This document shows positions 11,538-22,439 of a stretch of DNA of 64,000 nt, piece after piece; position 1 is the first letter of the stretch; each line of letters begins with the position of its first letter. Below the pieces are notes generated by a model. It did no database searches. It had not been told where the DNA came from and saw only the letters and a list, made by a program, of their open reading frames with translations. This DNA comes from Cryptomeria japonica. Its lineage: Eukaryota; Streptophyta; Pinopsida; Cupressales; Cupressaceae. Location of the stretch: assembly GCF_030272615.1 (NCBI RefSeq), contig NC_081414.1, forward strand, positions 908,367,009-908,431,008, in the 5' to 3' direction. Made by a program: the position numbers and the translations under genes.

Positions 11538-12727
11538 GAAAGTTGTAAATAGTTTGCATAACTATTTTTGTTTTCTAGTGGTAGATATTTTGCAACCCAT
11601 AAGACAAGATGGGGGTAATTTTCATAATGAGTTTTGAAGAAGGCGGCTACAAATTTTGATCCAGTATAAGCAAATTCAAGGATCATTGTTTTGTATAACA
11701 GAATACGGTTATGTATAGTCATTCTAAGATGACAGGTGTCTCCTCTAGCCTGAAGCTTGTTTGCTCCCTTATTTTTTTTATAAAAGGGAATTTAGGGTTA
11801 TGGGACGTAGTTCAGAATTTTGGTCCCTTATGTGTTCCAAATTTCTGTTTCCAAATAGCAAAGTCTAGGTGAAACAAAAGGATTGTAAAAGGTCATTTAC
11901 AGAGCAAAAAATAGAAAAGAGTCTTGTGTCTATGATTTTTCCAGGTTCTTGAAGGAGTAATGTATGGATTGTATTTTTACAGAGACAACAAAATTAATGA
12001 ATAAATATATAATTCAAACCCATTTCTCTCCAGTGTATTGTTCTATCATGTTTTGAATGCATATTATCAAGTATTTTATCATTCATTTTACTATTGTGGT
12101 GTATGTAACCTTTTATTCATACTTTGGTCTAATAGGTCAATTAAATGCTTCAATGAAATTGCAGAGTGATAGGGGTCTTTACAAGGATTTTGATAAGTAG
12201 TTTTGGGTGGGGAATACAAATATGATATATTGTAAGGTAATATTATCTCTGGTTATATGTTGTTAGATAAATTATATCAGAAGTATAGTCTAATGTAGTA
12301 TGAATTTGTGTACCCAATGGAATAAGGCACTGATCATAGTTAAATGAATGCGTGGGTATTTATTTACTATTCGAAGTCACCATTGGTTTTCTATAACTTG
12401 ATAAATAGTAGAATACTTTCATTTTATATGAATTTTATCATATGTGTTAGTCATCTCATGCTCCAAGCGGGTTGAGGATCACTGAGGAATTTGCCATTCT
12501 TGAGCATTCTCGCTTATTGTTGAGTCTTTATATGAGATTATCTGCTTTGTTTCATGCATGATTTGTGAGTGTAGCATAAAATCACAAATAAGCATGGGGA
12601 TCACCCTCCATGGTTTTGCAGAGCCTAAAGCATAGAAGGATCTAGCATCCTTGTCATTGTTGGTCCAAGTCTAAAGAGTATTAAATAGTTGGGAGGGGCT
12701 TTCCATAGATATTTTCAGGAGAAAACA
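11538..12727 (+). other. Element A LTR 3' part: polyadenylation region and U5
   Basis: No gene is seen. AATAAA at 12000-12005 lies about 460 bases behind the LTR gene and would serve as a polyadenylation signal. The following 700 bases would be U5, ending at about 12727. Confidence 0.5.
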
Positions 12728-12873
12728 ACTTGGTCTCTACCTTTGAGTTAGTGTAAACCCGTTTTTGGGCACCAATAGATTCCATAACCGGTATACACAT
12801 AGAAGTTAGTTAAAGGGAAACAGATTAAGAACCACTAATTCACCTCCCTCTCAGTGGTGCATTCTGTCTAACA
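12728..12873 (+). repeat. Copia element D: 3' tail of the 5' LTR
   Basis: The last bases, CTGTCTAACA, are followed by ATTGGTATCAGAGC, as in the H and I elements. Only about 146 bases of the LTR are seen because element A appears to be inserted in it; the rest would lie before the window. Confidence 0.65.
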
Positions 12874-12875
12874 AT

Positions 12876-12887
12876 TGGTATCAGAGC
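12876..12887 (+). other. Element D primer-binding site (initiator Met tRNA type)
   Basis: TGGTATCAGAGC, a perfect match to the common Copia primer site, two bases after the LTR end. It is not a tRNA gene. Confidence 0.9.
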
Positions 12888-12946
12888 ATAGGTTCCCAGT
12901 CAGATGAGCTTTCTCCAGCTTCGGTAGATTCTGGCTTAAGGACACA

Positions 12947-14640
12947 ATGGTTTGTTTAGTATCATTCTCTGCTCCTATTTTTGATGGATCAAACTATGCT
13001 ATTTGGAGCTATAGAATGGAAGTCTTCATGTCCTCTTAGGGGTATGATGTTTGGATGGAAGTTGTTAGTGAACTCCCTAGGTATGTCAGTCCTCCCTCCG
13101 GATCTGAAGATGAAATAAGATGCATATGTAATGAAGAAGCCATGAAGGCCATAGTCAATGTGCTCATCGGTGATATTCCATCATAGGTGGATAGATTCAA
13201 ATCGGCAAAGAGTCTATGGGATAGGCTGAAGAAGCTCTATGGAAATAAACCTTGCATCACGGAATCAACTTCTGAGAGTGAGAAGAACTTTGCAGTAGAT
13301 ACGTGTGTAGATGACATAGGCAGTTCAGATTGTTGCAGCTGCAATGTTGATGAGGAGACTCATCTTTTCATGGCCCATGAGACAGACATTAAGAATCACA
13401 CATCAAAAAGGGATAAAGCAGATAGATCCCACCAGTATGATGTGTTTGACAGTGACACTGAAGAGGAAGAAGAAGGAGACAAGGTAAATAGATAGAGCCA
13501 GCAAGATCTATTTGGAAATGATGATGAAGAAGAAGAAGATGCAGAAGTGGATATTGAGTGTGACCTGGTAAGTGCTCTAGAAGAGCTTACAAATGATAGA
13601 AATGATTTTTAAAAACTACAAAAGATCAGTTCATGAGGATTGCAGCTAGTTGAGAACCCGCCTTGAAGTATCAAACCAAAAGGTTGGTTTATTGTCCACT
13701 CAACTAGAAGAGACAAAAGGATTGACTGATGATTTGAAATCAGTCTTAGACTCCAAGGGAAGTGGAATGGAGAATCTGATACAAGTTGTTTAAGAATGTT
13801 GCAGTTGTTGAGCAAAACCGGTTGATTAGATACCTTGAAGAATCTGAAAGATGTTTCTCAGAGTTAAATACTCAACAAAAGGACACCAAGGAATGCAGGT
13901 GCAAAGATCTAAAGGCTGAGCTAGAGATAAAGGATAAAGAGTATCAGCAGATAATAGTTGAAATGGAGTTCCTCAGGAAAGAACTTGAGAAATGTCAAGA
14001 TGAGCTCATGATGACGATGAAGAATGGTGTTGCATGGAGAAACAATACAGATTTGAAAGGAAAAGGAAAGATGAGGGAAGACAGTGTTACCGATAGCATG
14101 AATAAGAGAAGACCTGCTACCAATAGAAGACAAAGAAATGTTGCTGCCACCAAGTCAAGACAAGCATGGCAGAAGAAGAGACCAGATGGAAGATCTGTAG
14201 AGGATGGACAACCCTGGATCTATTCCTGAAGAAGAAGAAATGTTGATGCCAAACTGGTAAGAACACCTCATGTTTGGCTGAATAAATTTGTAAGTAATAA
14301 GCCTCCTTTCTCCGGCTATTGTTTTGAATGTAAAGATTATGGCCATAGGGAAGAAGAGTGTAAAATAAGGTCTAGGAATAGACAGAGTGTGCTTCCTAGG
14401 TATAATAAATCAGATGGCTATAGACTTCATGCATATGAGATAATGCATCTTGGAGTAGAAGCATGCATACCCCCTCTCCCGGTATCACTAGTGTTGTATG
14501 TTATAACTGAAATAGACCCGGCCATAGAAGTTATGACTGGAGGAAAAAGGACTTGTTGTCCAAAGGCAACTAGAAAATCAATCATGCTCAGTATAAGAGC
14601 AGCTATAGGGGATATGAGCAGCATAGACCTACATGGAACA
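12947..14640 (+). pseudogene. Element D gag (Copia), broken
   Basis: Capsid-type protein that would package element RNA. The start FDGSNYAIWSYRMEVFM is typical of Copia gag N-termini. SAKSLWDRLKKLYG follows near 13200, then an acidic Glu-rich stretch (13440-13560), a coiled coil (about 13800-14010) and a zinc knuckle CFECKDYGHREEEC (C-x2-C-x4-H-x4-C, 14320-14361). Stops at 13037, 13184 and 13493 and a frameshift between 13600 and 13786 break it. I found no protease, integrase or RT of D behind it. Confidence 0.7.
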
Positions 14641-15739
14641 AGATGATTGGTGTTCCTTCTCAAGCAAGGTATCCAAGGAGACTGATAGATGGCTGCAATG
14701 ACATGAAAAGAAGAAGAAGAGTGAACCGGTACAATAGAAGGTTCCTAAATCATGAGATCAGCATGGACATTATGTGCTACTACAACACTACTTCTTGTCT
14801 TGGTGTTGAATCCATAAGTATAAGGATGAATCAACAAGAGAAGAAGAAACCTTCTCCCTAGACTGAAAAGGGGAAGAAAAGTGAGATCAAGTAGAAATGG
14901 AGGAAGAAGCAAGAAAGTAGAACCAGGGATCGACATTGTGCATTTAATACACAAGTGTTATCTCCTATGGCTTAAAGGAGATGCAAGACTCGGGGGGAGT
15001 TACATATTGACCAGATCATCCACTCCTTAGTTGAATGTGGATAAGAAGATGAACAAGCTACTGCCAGTAAGAGGAAGAAAATATGATGCCAATATGTGTG
15101 TAGTTACTGCCTTGACCACACATTAGTGATGGTTTACTGCTATAGGTGAAATGAATGGTAGCAGAGGAAATTGGAACCAGGAAATAAAGGTAAAGAGGAA
15201 AGTGTCCTGGTAGAAATAAGAGACCAGTATGTGCAACATGTTACCAGCATAGATGTTGATAAGTGTTGCAGATTATGTAAGTCTATGAGGTGAGGGATCA
15301 TTGTAGTAACTCCAATAGCCTGAATAGATAAGGTTATGTCTCAGGTGATATTGAAAAGGATCTGAATGACTTATGGTGGTCTGGTAGCTAATCTTATGCG
15401 CATACATCTTAATGGGTCAATAGGTTGGATATGTGACTTGCTAGTTGGCATTGTGGTCATGATGATGGATGTCACAAGTATTGATGTGAGTCCCAATTTG
15501 GGATCTGGTAGATGAGAAATGAAGACCAGAGGTCTGAGGTTCAGGGGGAGTTCAGAGCTATATCCTCAAATTGATATCAGATATACTGTACACAAAAGCA
15601 GATCAAGCAGATGCTCAAAGAAGGAGAGAGATAGGTGTATGTTGTTAAGCGTTGTTAGGTACATGAGATTTCCATCTCAAATGCTCGTGGGTGAGGTTAT
15701 GGGAGACATCTTGGAAGGCTTCTATTTTTGAATCTCAAG
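14641..15739 (+). other. Decayed sequence after element D gag, unassigned
   Basis: No domain is recognised. It contains short frames and two G-rich words (GGGGGGAGTT near 14992 and AGGGGGAGTT near 15542) that could be remnants of Copia 3' sequence. TTGATATCAGATA near 15570 faintly resembles a decayed primer-binding site for element F, but no LTR can be paired to it. Confidence 0.4.
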
Positions 15740-17213
15740 CATTGCGCATTTTTGACCTCACCATTGCGTTTGAGAGGTTGTTTCCATAGCCTCCATAAAA
15801 ATCAAGTATTAACTCGACCTATTTTGGCGAAAGTCAAATTTTGGGTGATGGAGGAATTTTTTACCCAATTCGGATAGTATGATATGGATTTAAAAAAATA
15901 TATATATTTTTAATTCTGCGAAGAAAAAAAAAATTGATTTATTTCTTCAAAAAAAATATATCATATTTCGTAGATTTTTTTAAAAATTTGAAAAGCTTTT
16001 CATTTTTTTATTTAAAAAAAAAAAAAATTATTTTTAGGGGGGTCGGAGGGTATGTTGACCCCACCCCACCATACCCTGCACAGTCTGCAGGGACCTGCAT
16101 GGTTTGCAGATCATACCTGTGCCGATGATGTCCTTTCCTCTAAACGTCGTATGCCACCACAGCTCCTCCTACATGCAAAAGCTCCTCCCGCTTGTAGCCC
16201 GACCTCCAGCTAGCTCGGCCACCACCGGCTAGCTCCGGCTCAGGCGACCAACCTGCCGACACCACCACCGGCCATCGACAATAGTGGTCACCTCCCGACT
16301 GCCAGCCTCAACAGCCCGTTGGCTCCGACACCCCTCCTCCCATCGGCCAGTCACCGGCTCTGGCCACCACCAGCCATCAATGACCTCCTGTCGTGCTACC
16401 ACACCTCCCTCTGATGAACCCACGTCTGCCACTGGCTAATGGGAAAAACATTCTGACACATCACCTACTCAGTTGGTCATCACATTAGCATATCTGTACA
16501 GCCAAGGAGAAGGGTACGATGACCATTTTGATGGTCATATGATCGTCAAATTTAACACAATGATTTGCTGATGTCATACTGCATCAACACTATTTTGAAA
16601 ATTTTAGACCCATCTCCATTGAATAGTTTGGTTTTTTGGGTCAACTTCGGAAGCTCATAACTTGCTCAATTTTGCTCCTTTTTGGGTGCAATTTTTTTTT
16701 ATTTGGGCCATTTTTTGTGCTCTCCATAGTGGTGTTGTCATTTTCTAATTTTGGTGCATATTTGTTTCAGAAGTTTCAAATTCTCTTCAGTTGTACCTGT
16801 CCAATCCTCAATTTTACAACTTCAAAGGCTTCGCTTGGGCTCATACCACCTCCTTTTCAGGTGCCATTTTTTTGTCTACTTTCTTAATATGTCATCAGTA
16901 TGTAGAGGTTTTGAGTTGATATTGTGCTTGCATATATTGGTCCTTTTTGGCCTACTTGGTACTTGTAATTTGCTTGGATCTTATTTTAGATCTCTTGCAC
17001 TATCAGTTTGAGTCTCCTTTGGCCTCTTTGAGGCAGTTGTAAAGTTGAAATCAGAAGTCCACTTTGCCATTTTTTGCAAGTGGCCCATGCACTAAGTATA
17101 AAGTGCCAAATCATCATTTTTTTTGGTGGGGGGGTCTTTGATTGAGTGAATTTGGGGGGGATGTCTTGTGTGATTGTGCCTATCTTTCCTTGTGCTCTTT
17201 CATTTTTGTTGCT
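15740..17213 (+). other. Probable 5' leader of Copia element F
   Basis: Non-coding. Long A/T homopolymer runs (15890-16040) are followed by a G run and a GC-rich, Pro-codon-like block (16040-16440), then T-rich sequence up to the F gag start. The same order is seen in the interior of element G on its own strand. The 5' LTR of F is not recognisable; its 3' LTR at 57516 has no match here. Confidence 0.45.
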
Positions 17214-17244
17214 ATGAGTTCTCATAAATTTCCACCTTTAACTC
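17214..17244 (+). pseudogene. Element F gag, first ten codons (split by element B)
   Basis: ATG at 17214 opens MSSHKFPPLT, plus one base of the next codon. Element B follows at 17245. Joined to 53285, after removing B and one copy of AACTC, the reading continues PYNYASWKIEAWSK, a typical Copia gag start. The frame is exactly preserved across the junction. Confidence 0.85.
17240..17244. repeat. Target-site duplication of element B (left)
   Basis: AACTC, identical to 53280-53284 on the other side of a 36-kb insertion. Confidence 0.9.
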
Positions 17245-17419
17245 TGTTGCACCCATTTTTTTTTTTGTTTATAGCCTATTAAAAAAAAGGGTAATTATTT
17301 TCCTAGGACTTAAGTCTTCATTAAACGAGTTTCGTACTCATGTGTTGAACCTTTTATAAAGCTCACAATTCGAGTTCAAGAGAAACACGTTCCATAAAGT
17401 TCTAAGTTGTCAATAGCAT

Positions 17420-17700
17420 AGTCATTGAACTTTAACTTTGAACCTTTTCGGTTCAAGGTTCAAGGTTCAATCGGTCTTTTGTCTTGTGTTTTACGGCTGT
17501 CTTTTTGGTACTAGTCTTGTGGTCTCTTTGAACTTGAACCATTGAACTTTTGTTTTGAAATGGTTCAAGGTTCATGGTTCATTCTTGTGTTATTAAAAGT
17601 TCCTTTTGTCTCTTTTTGCCTATTTGCAAAAGTGACTTGTTGTCATTAAACTTTGAACCAATGAACTTCTTTTAAAATGAGTTCAAGGTTCAAAGTAGTG
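17420..17700 (+). promoter_or_regulatory. Element B U3: array of GGTTCAAGG / GAACC inverted motifs
   Basis: Ten or so copies of TTGAACC, GGTTCAA or close variants occur in both orientations, forming local palindromes such as GAACCTTTTCGGTTC. The same array is at 28286-28562 in the 3' LTR. Its place upstream of the TATA-like box suggests regulatory sites. Confidence 0.55.
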
Positions 17701-17939
17701 TTTTCAACTCAGCCCGATGGTGTCTTGGAAGAAAAGGTGGTGCAATCAAAACATAATTTTCCTTGGTTTTCGTGTTTTCAAATTGTAATTATGGAAACAA
17801 TCATGAGAAGGCATGTCGACTATGTGGAGTTGATTTCTAATTAATAAGCATGTCAGAATTATATCAAGTCACAAGTGGTTTCACATGGATGAATAAGCTA
17901 GGCCAAAGTGTGTGTTGGTTCATTTCAGTCTTTTCCGTC

Positions 17940-17947
17940 TTTAAATA
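17940..17947 (+). promoter_or_regulatory. Element B LTR TATA-like box
   Basis: TTTAAATA, about 230 bases before the LTR gene start. It is conserved at 28804-28811 in the 3' LTR, and the same octamer is found in the A LTR. Confidence 0.5.
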
Positions 17948-18057
17948 TGGGGCATCTCAGGTAATGTAATTATTGTTGCCATTGGCAAAGAGTGGAGACG
18001 CAGAAGGTAATTTAGGTCAGTTCTTCTAAGGGTTTCACAGTTTGATGTTGAAGACAG

Positions 18058-18129
18058 GTGAGTTCAATTGCTTATTTTCCCCTGCTCTGTTTAGTTCTGA
18101 AAATTGGAAAGTGTAATTCTTTGCTTTAG
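18058..18129 (+). other. Candidate intron in the leader of the B LTR gene
   Basis: ACAG|GTGAGT is a full plant 5' splice consensus. A T-rich stretch and TTGCTTTAG supply an acceptor 72 bases later. In the 3' LTR the donor is kept (28922) and an acceptor CGTAG ends at 28995. The segment is upstream of the main ATG, so splicing would only trim the leader. Sequence evidence only. Confidence 0.35.
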
Positions 18130-18167
18130 AGTTGAATGCTATCTGATTGACGCAATTTAAAGCAAAA

Positions 18168-21100
18168 ATGAGACCGATTTTGCCCAAATTGGGTTGAACA
18201 TCATGCTTGGTTAGTACCTTTTCAGAGTTAGATGATACAACCTTCATTCAGGATGAGCTAGATAACTTTTTAGAGAGGGCCAAGAACCCAACAGCCAATT
18301 CCATGATGGAATAGATAGTTTACAGTGGTCTTGTTGAGGCCACTGCATTCCCAATTGCTACTCCTTGCCCAGAATTAGTATATGCATGCATGAACTGATA
18401 TGATGCTAGTAATAGGTGTATTAGAGCCAATAATGGAGACATGCTAGTGCAGATTGATAGAGAAACTGTAATGGCTGCAATTGGAATTCCTCACAAGGAG
18501 CCGTATGAAGATTGGTCCATAGGAACCTCATACACATTTTTCTCTGAGAAGAGAAGTGTTTATCAGAATGTCATAGCTAGGAACTGGCTCCTTAAAATAC
18601 AAAAGGGAGGTTCTAGGCTACCCAAACCCTTAACAAGAGAGCATTTCATCATAGAAGTTAGGGATATTGTGATCCTTTTGAACAAGCTTAACAGGAATTC
18701 ACATGCCTTCTATTGGGAGGACTGAATGTATTTTTAAATTCAGGTATTATTAGCTAGTGAAAAATACCTGGACTGGGCGCAAGTAATTGTTGAGAGATTG
18801 CATGAAGGGTTGAGTAATTTTGTTTGAACAACTAATTTTCACATGACTTCATACTGGTTCTATATTTTAGCATGTATCAGAGAATGGCTGGGATTACATC
18901 AGGAACCTTGGGTTAATGGAATGAAGGTCTACGAGTGCTATCCACATTTGCAAATACAGAGATACACAAAAAATTTCTTGAGATGGAATGATGTCTTTGC
19001 GAGAAGATTAACTTTCGAACTACAAGCAAATTTGAATAATAGGATGTCACCTGAGGCATTAAAGTTGGTCACCACATACAGGAGTTGTTTCATTCAATTT
19101 CCTAGATTCACTTATATCAGAATTGGAGGCTTTGAAGATGAACCTTTCAGATTACCCGGATATGCTCTCGACAGTTATGTACTTTTAGAAGTTAGCAGAC
19201 AGCTAGCTCATGTGGATAAGATATTTGGGATGAAAAATGAATCTGAAGCAATTTTCCCAGTTGAACTCGGACATTATAGTTGCCAGACTATTTTTGATGC
19301 ATTGAACTTAGAATTGGAACTCAAGAAGATGATTTGCCGCCATATGTTGCTCGACAGGGGTTCGCCAACAAAGAATATACAGTGAAGCACCTGAATGTTG
19401 ATGTGAACTTTTCACATATACCCCAATTAGAAGATTATTGGGAGGATTGCTGTGATGAATTTGAAGTTCGGAGAAGATTATGGTCGAAGTTCACTTTACA
19501 ACAAATTATTACTTTGAAATTGCCCATGAATATTGCAAGAATACAAGAACCGGAAGATGAAGATGTATTAGACCCGGAGTTCAATAAAAGAGTTCATGTG
19601 CAACCTATTCCTGAAATTGATTGGGATAGGAAAGAAGAAGAATATATTCTGTCAAGAACCTTTAATGTAATAAGGAGAATAGAGAAATGGTTAAGAGATC
19701 GTAGGCCTGGAATAAAATTTACTACTGGCTCAGTCGAGAAACCAGTTGAGCAATCTCATGCTACTGCACCAATCTCTTCTTCTAACATTGTTGTTGATAT
19801 TGCAGGTGTCACTAGTACTCAAAGTCAAAAGGTTCAAACCAGAAGACTTAAAGAATCACTGTTTGGCCCCTCAACGGTTCGAGTCACCCATTCCAGAAGT
19901 AAAAGGAAAAGCGCAGACATCACAGGAAAAAAAACCATCATAGTTCTTGATACTGAGGAGGCGCAAGTGATTATGTATGAACCAAAAATAGACATTCCTG
20001 TAGCTCAAGATGCAGGTAAAGAAAAGGAGCAGTCTGGGGAAGGCCCCGATCAAGTGATTACTTTGGTGACCATGGATTCATCTGAATGTCAAATGCCGTC
20101 AGCTAAGATATCCTCAAATGTTTCAAGGTGGTTAGGAGCATCAATAAGTAAGAAATGCAACGTAGTCCCTATCAGTGTACCCATGGAAGATATGGTCAGC
20201 AAATGCCTCGAAAAAACACCTAAGTCTAAAAAGCTAAAAGTAGAAGCTATGCTGGAGGTAGATGAGAATACAGGGCACTGGGTAGCTAAAGTGGCTAGGC
20301 CTATTTCAGACAAAGATTCAGAAAATGTAATGGAGCAGGATTTTGTTGTTGAAAAGATTGATTTAGGAACTACTTCAAGGGCTGCTGATGCAAAACACCT
20401 AGAGTACTCTGCTAAATGAATGTTATCCAGAACATGGAAGGATGAGAAAGACAAATGAGAGTTGAAATAGACCATGAAGTACATGGCAGAGTATATTAAT
20501 GCCATTCATCAGCCCAGCCCACAACCCCTGTCACAGGTTCCTCAGAATTTTGATCCTAGATCTCCCATGAACCAGAATTTGTTGGATAAGGTTTAGAGAA
20601 ATCATGTGCTAGCAGAAACCTTTGAAGAGTGGCTTGAGTTCATAATTCAGCAAGGAACAAAGTATATTGCTAATCTGGTAAAGGTGTACGAGAATGCTGT
20701 GACTGTAACTCAAGATCTGGAAACAGAAGTGTCGGCGTGGGAAAAGGAAAGGAAAAAATGGGCTGCAGTACTAGTTCAAATGAGAGATGTACAGAAGTAT
20801 GGTGTAATGAAATTCCTTACAGAAAAGGTAGTAAATGATTTGGATGATAAGGTACTGCATGTGGCCAAGGAAAATATTGAATGGAGAAATTCAATCATAA
20901 AACAAGGTCATGAAGAGTCCATTAAGTTGCTAAAAGAGTTGAAAGAACTCATTGTCGTGATGTAGAAAGACTTGAAGTGCATCGATGTACAAATTCTGAA
21001 GGGAGACAGACAGACCATTGAATAGGTAGTAGATATGGTGCATAATTTCAAAGGGAAAATAAATTCTATTAAAGAATCAAAATCTTTCACCCGAGATGAC

Positions 21101-21322
21101 TTCACCAGAGTAGCTCGCATTGAATCCATGTTGGTTGTCTGTTCAGATCACTTAGAAGTGCATAAAACTAAAGTCACGCAAGTGGGTATGGATAAAGAAG
21201 TTTGGAAGCAACGCATCCTGCACATTGGTCTCCCACATTACCCAGTAGTTCATAACTTCTCCGCAGCTCATATGGAGTGGCGAAATATACGTGGCACCAC
21301 GCACACTTCAGAGACAATTTAG
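18168..21322 (+). pseudogene. LTR-encoded protein of element B (5' LTR copy)
   Basis: A gene-sized frame of about 1,052 codons lies wholly inside the LTR. The N-terminal half is globular-looking (LVYACM, YDASNRCI, NGDMLV, IDRETVMAAIGIP; later FPRFTYIRIGGFEDEPFRLP and LLEVSRQL, which parallel YPVFTVFRVFGF, PFLLP and EILRQI in element C). The middle is Ser/Pro-rich with basic SRSKRKSAD. The C-terminal part is charged and helical (LETEVSAWEKERKKWAA). A 1-base deletion near 19334 is absent from the 3' LTR copy. Stops include 18723, 20417, 20456, 20468, 20594, 20963 and 21023. Family unknown. ATG 18168 is my start because it is conserved at 29032. Confidence 0.75.
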
Positions 21323-22099
21323 GCCATTTTCTATTCTTTTAGTTATGGCTCTATTTACGGCTTGTAGTCATTTAGTTAATTTCAATTATAGATGGTTGTC
21401 TCTTGAATTTCATATTTGCATTTTGTTTAAAAAGACAATTAAGCCTAGCGGCTATATATATTTGTAAGGATGTTTTTGTGCGATATAGAATTTTTGGTGT
21501 AAAAACTTGGAGGACCAGGCTAATATCACTTGTAATTTTTTAGGAATACCCATCTTTGAGTGGAATGAAATATATGATACACCTTGAGAAACCTGTGTGT
21601 TTGGAATGCATAAAATTTCTATTGGAATGATTATGTGTTCGTGTATTAGTTTCTTTTCTCTGATTTTTCATTTGAAGTCTGCGAATCAATTTGGTAAATG
21701 AAACTAGCTGTAAGCTTTTGAATTTTTTGATTCCCCTTGTTCTATGAGACATGAGTGAGTGTCAATCAAAGTTCAAACATTCTTTTATCATCCTGAGAGT
21801 TAATTTCCATTTGAGATCAAATGTCTTATTATGAATTTCATTATCCATCATTAAGCATTCATATTGTGTTGACTAGTGGATGTTGAAGCCTTTTGTTTAC
21901 TTTTTGGTTAAAAGTGAATCACATAAAGAAAAAATTATTCAAAATTCATTGAAGATCATATAGGGAGCTGTACCTTAATGCAGAGGGTAAAAATAATAAT
22001 TATTTACCCAACTACTGGTTATCATTGGTTTTCTATTTGGGCAACAGGAGTATTTATTTGTAAATTTTGAGAAATCTAATCCATTAACCAATAGATTTT

Positions 22100-22117
22100 T
22101 GGCGTCTCTATTGAGGA
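22100..22117 (+). other. Element B primer-binding site
   Basis: TGGCGTCTCTATTGAGGA, six bases after the LTR. It resembles the C site (TGGTGACTCTGGTGGGGA). As I recall it, the Arg-tRNA-type site of Tat/Ogre elements is TGGCGACTCTGCTGGGGA; the match is partial (14 of 18). Confidence 0.6.
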
Positions 22118-22439
22118 GTCGAATAATAAGATTAGTTTTATAGCCATAAGTTACTTTGAATTGGTTCGTAGTTCATTTTAAAGACTATAGGGTGTGAGCA
22201 CACTGGAGACCAGAAGATATACTAGATCCCAAAGGTGAGAAGGATTAGTCGATTCAGCTTTTGAAGAATTGCAAAACCTAAATTCCTTCCCTTCCTTTAC
22301 ACCTTAAAGAAGGGCAAGAAGTAGGCCCCCAAGATCTCCTTCTATTCCTTCCCAATCTTCTATTTATCACTCCTTGACCTTACATGGTGTTGTCTTTCCC
22401 ACTGTGATTAATCCCACCCCTCTGAATATTATCCTTCCT

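Larger units (their letters stand above)
3315..12727 (+). repeat. Element A 3' LTR (very long, contains element G)
   Basis: The left edge is set by alignment of the pol-to-LTR junction with elements B and C. The right edge (attttcaggagaaaaca, ending 12727) is set by similarity to the C LTR end (attttgaagacaaca) and by the start of a different element behind it. Without the G insertion and one duplicated flank the LTR is about 6.5 kb, matching the C LTR. Order inside: a U3 with palindromes, TATA-like TTTAAATA at 4255, a long protein-coding frame (5165 to about 11540), AATAAA at 12000, then U5. The 5' LTR lies outside the window, so the ends are inferred. Confidence 0.7.
17245..22093 (+). repeat. 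Element B 5' LTR
   Basis: 4,849 bp, matching 28108-29697 plus 50019-53279 (4,851 bp). Two 60-base stretches compared by eye gave 2 and 5 mismatches, so the insertion is old. It contains a palindrome-rich U3, a TATA-like box and a long protein-coding frame. Confidence 0.9.

Noticed and set aside
12876-12887. tRNA genes at TGGTATCAGAGC sites (also 60085 and 62617)
   Set aside because: Only the 12-base primer complement is present, with no cloverleaf around it; they are primer-binding sites.
15519-15731. Protein-coding gene of about 70 residues
   Set aside because: No similarity, no context, and it lies in decayed transposon sequence; probably a chance frame.
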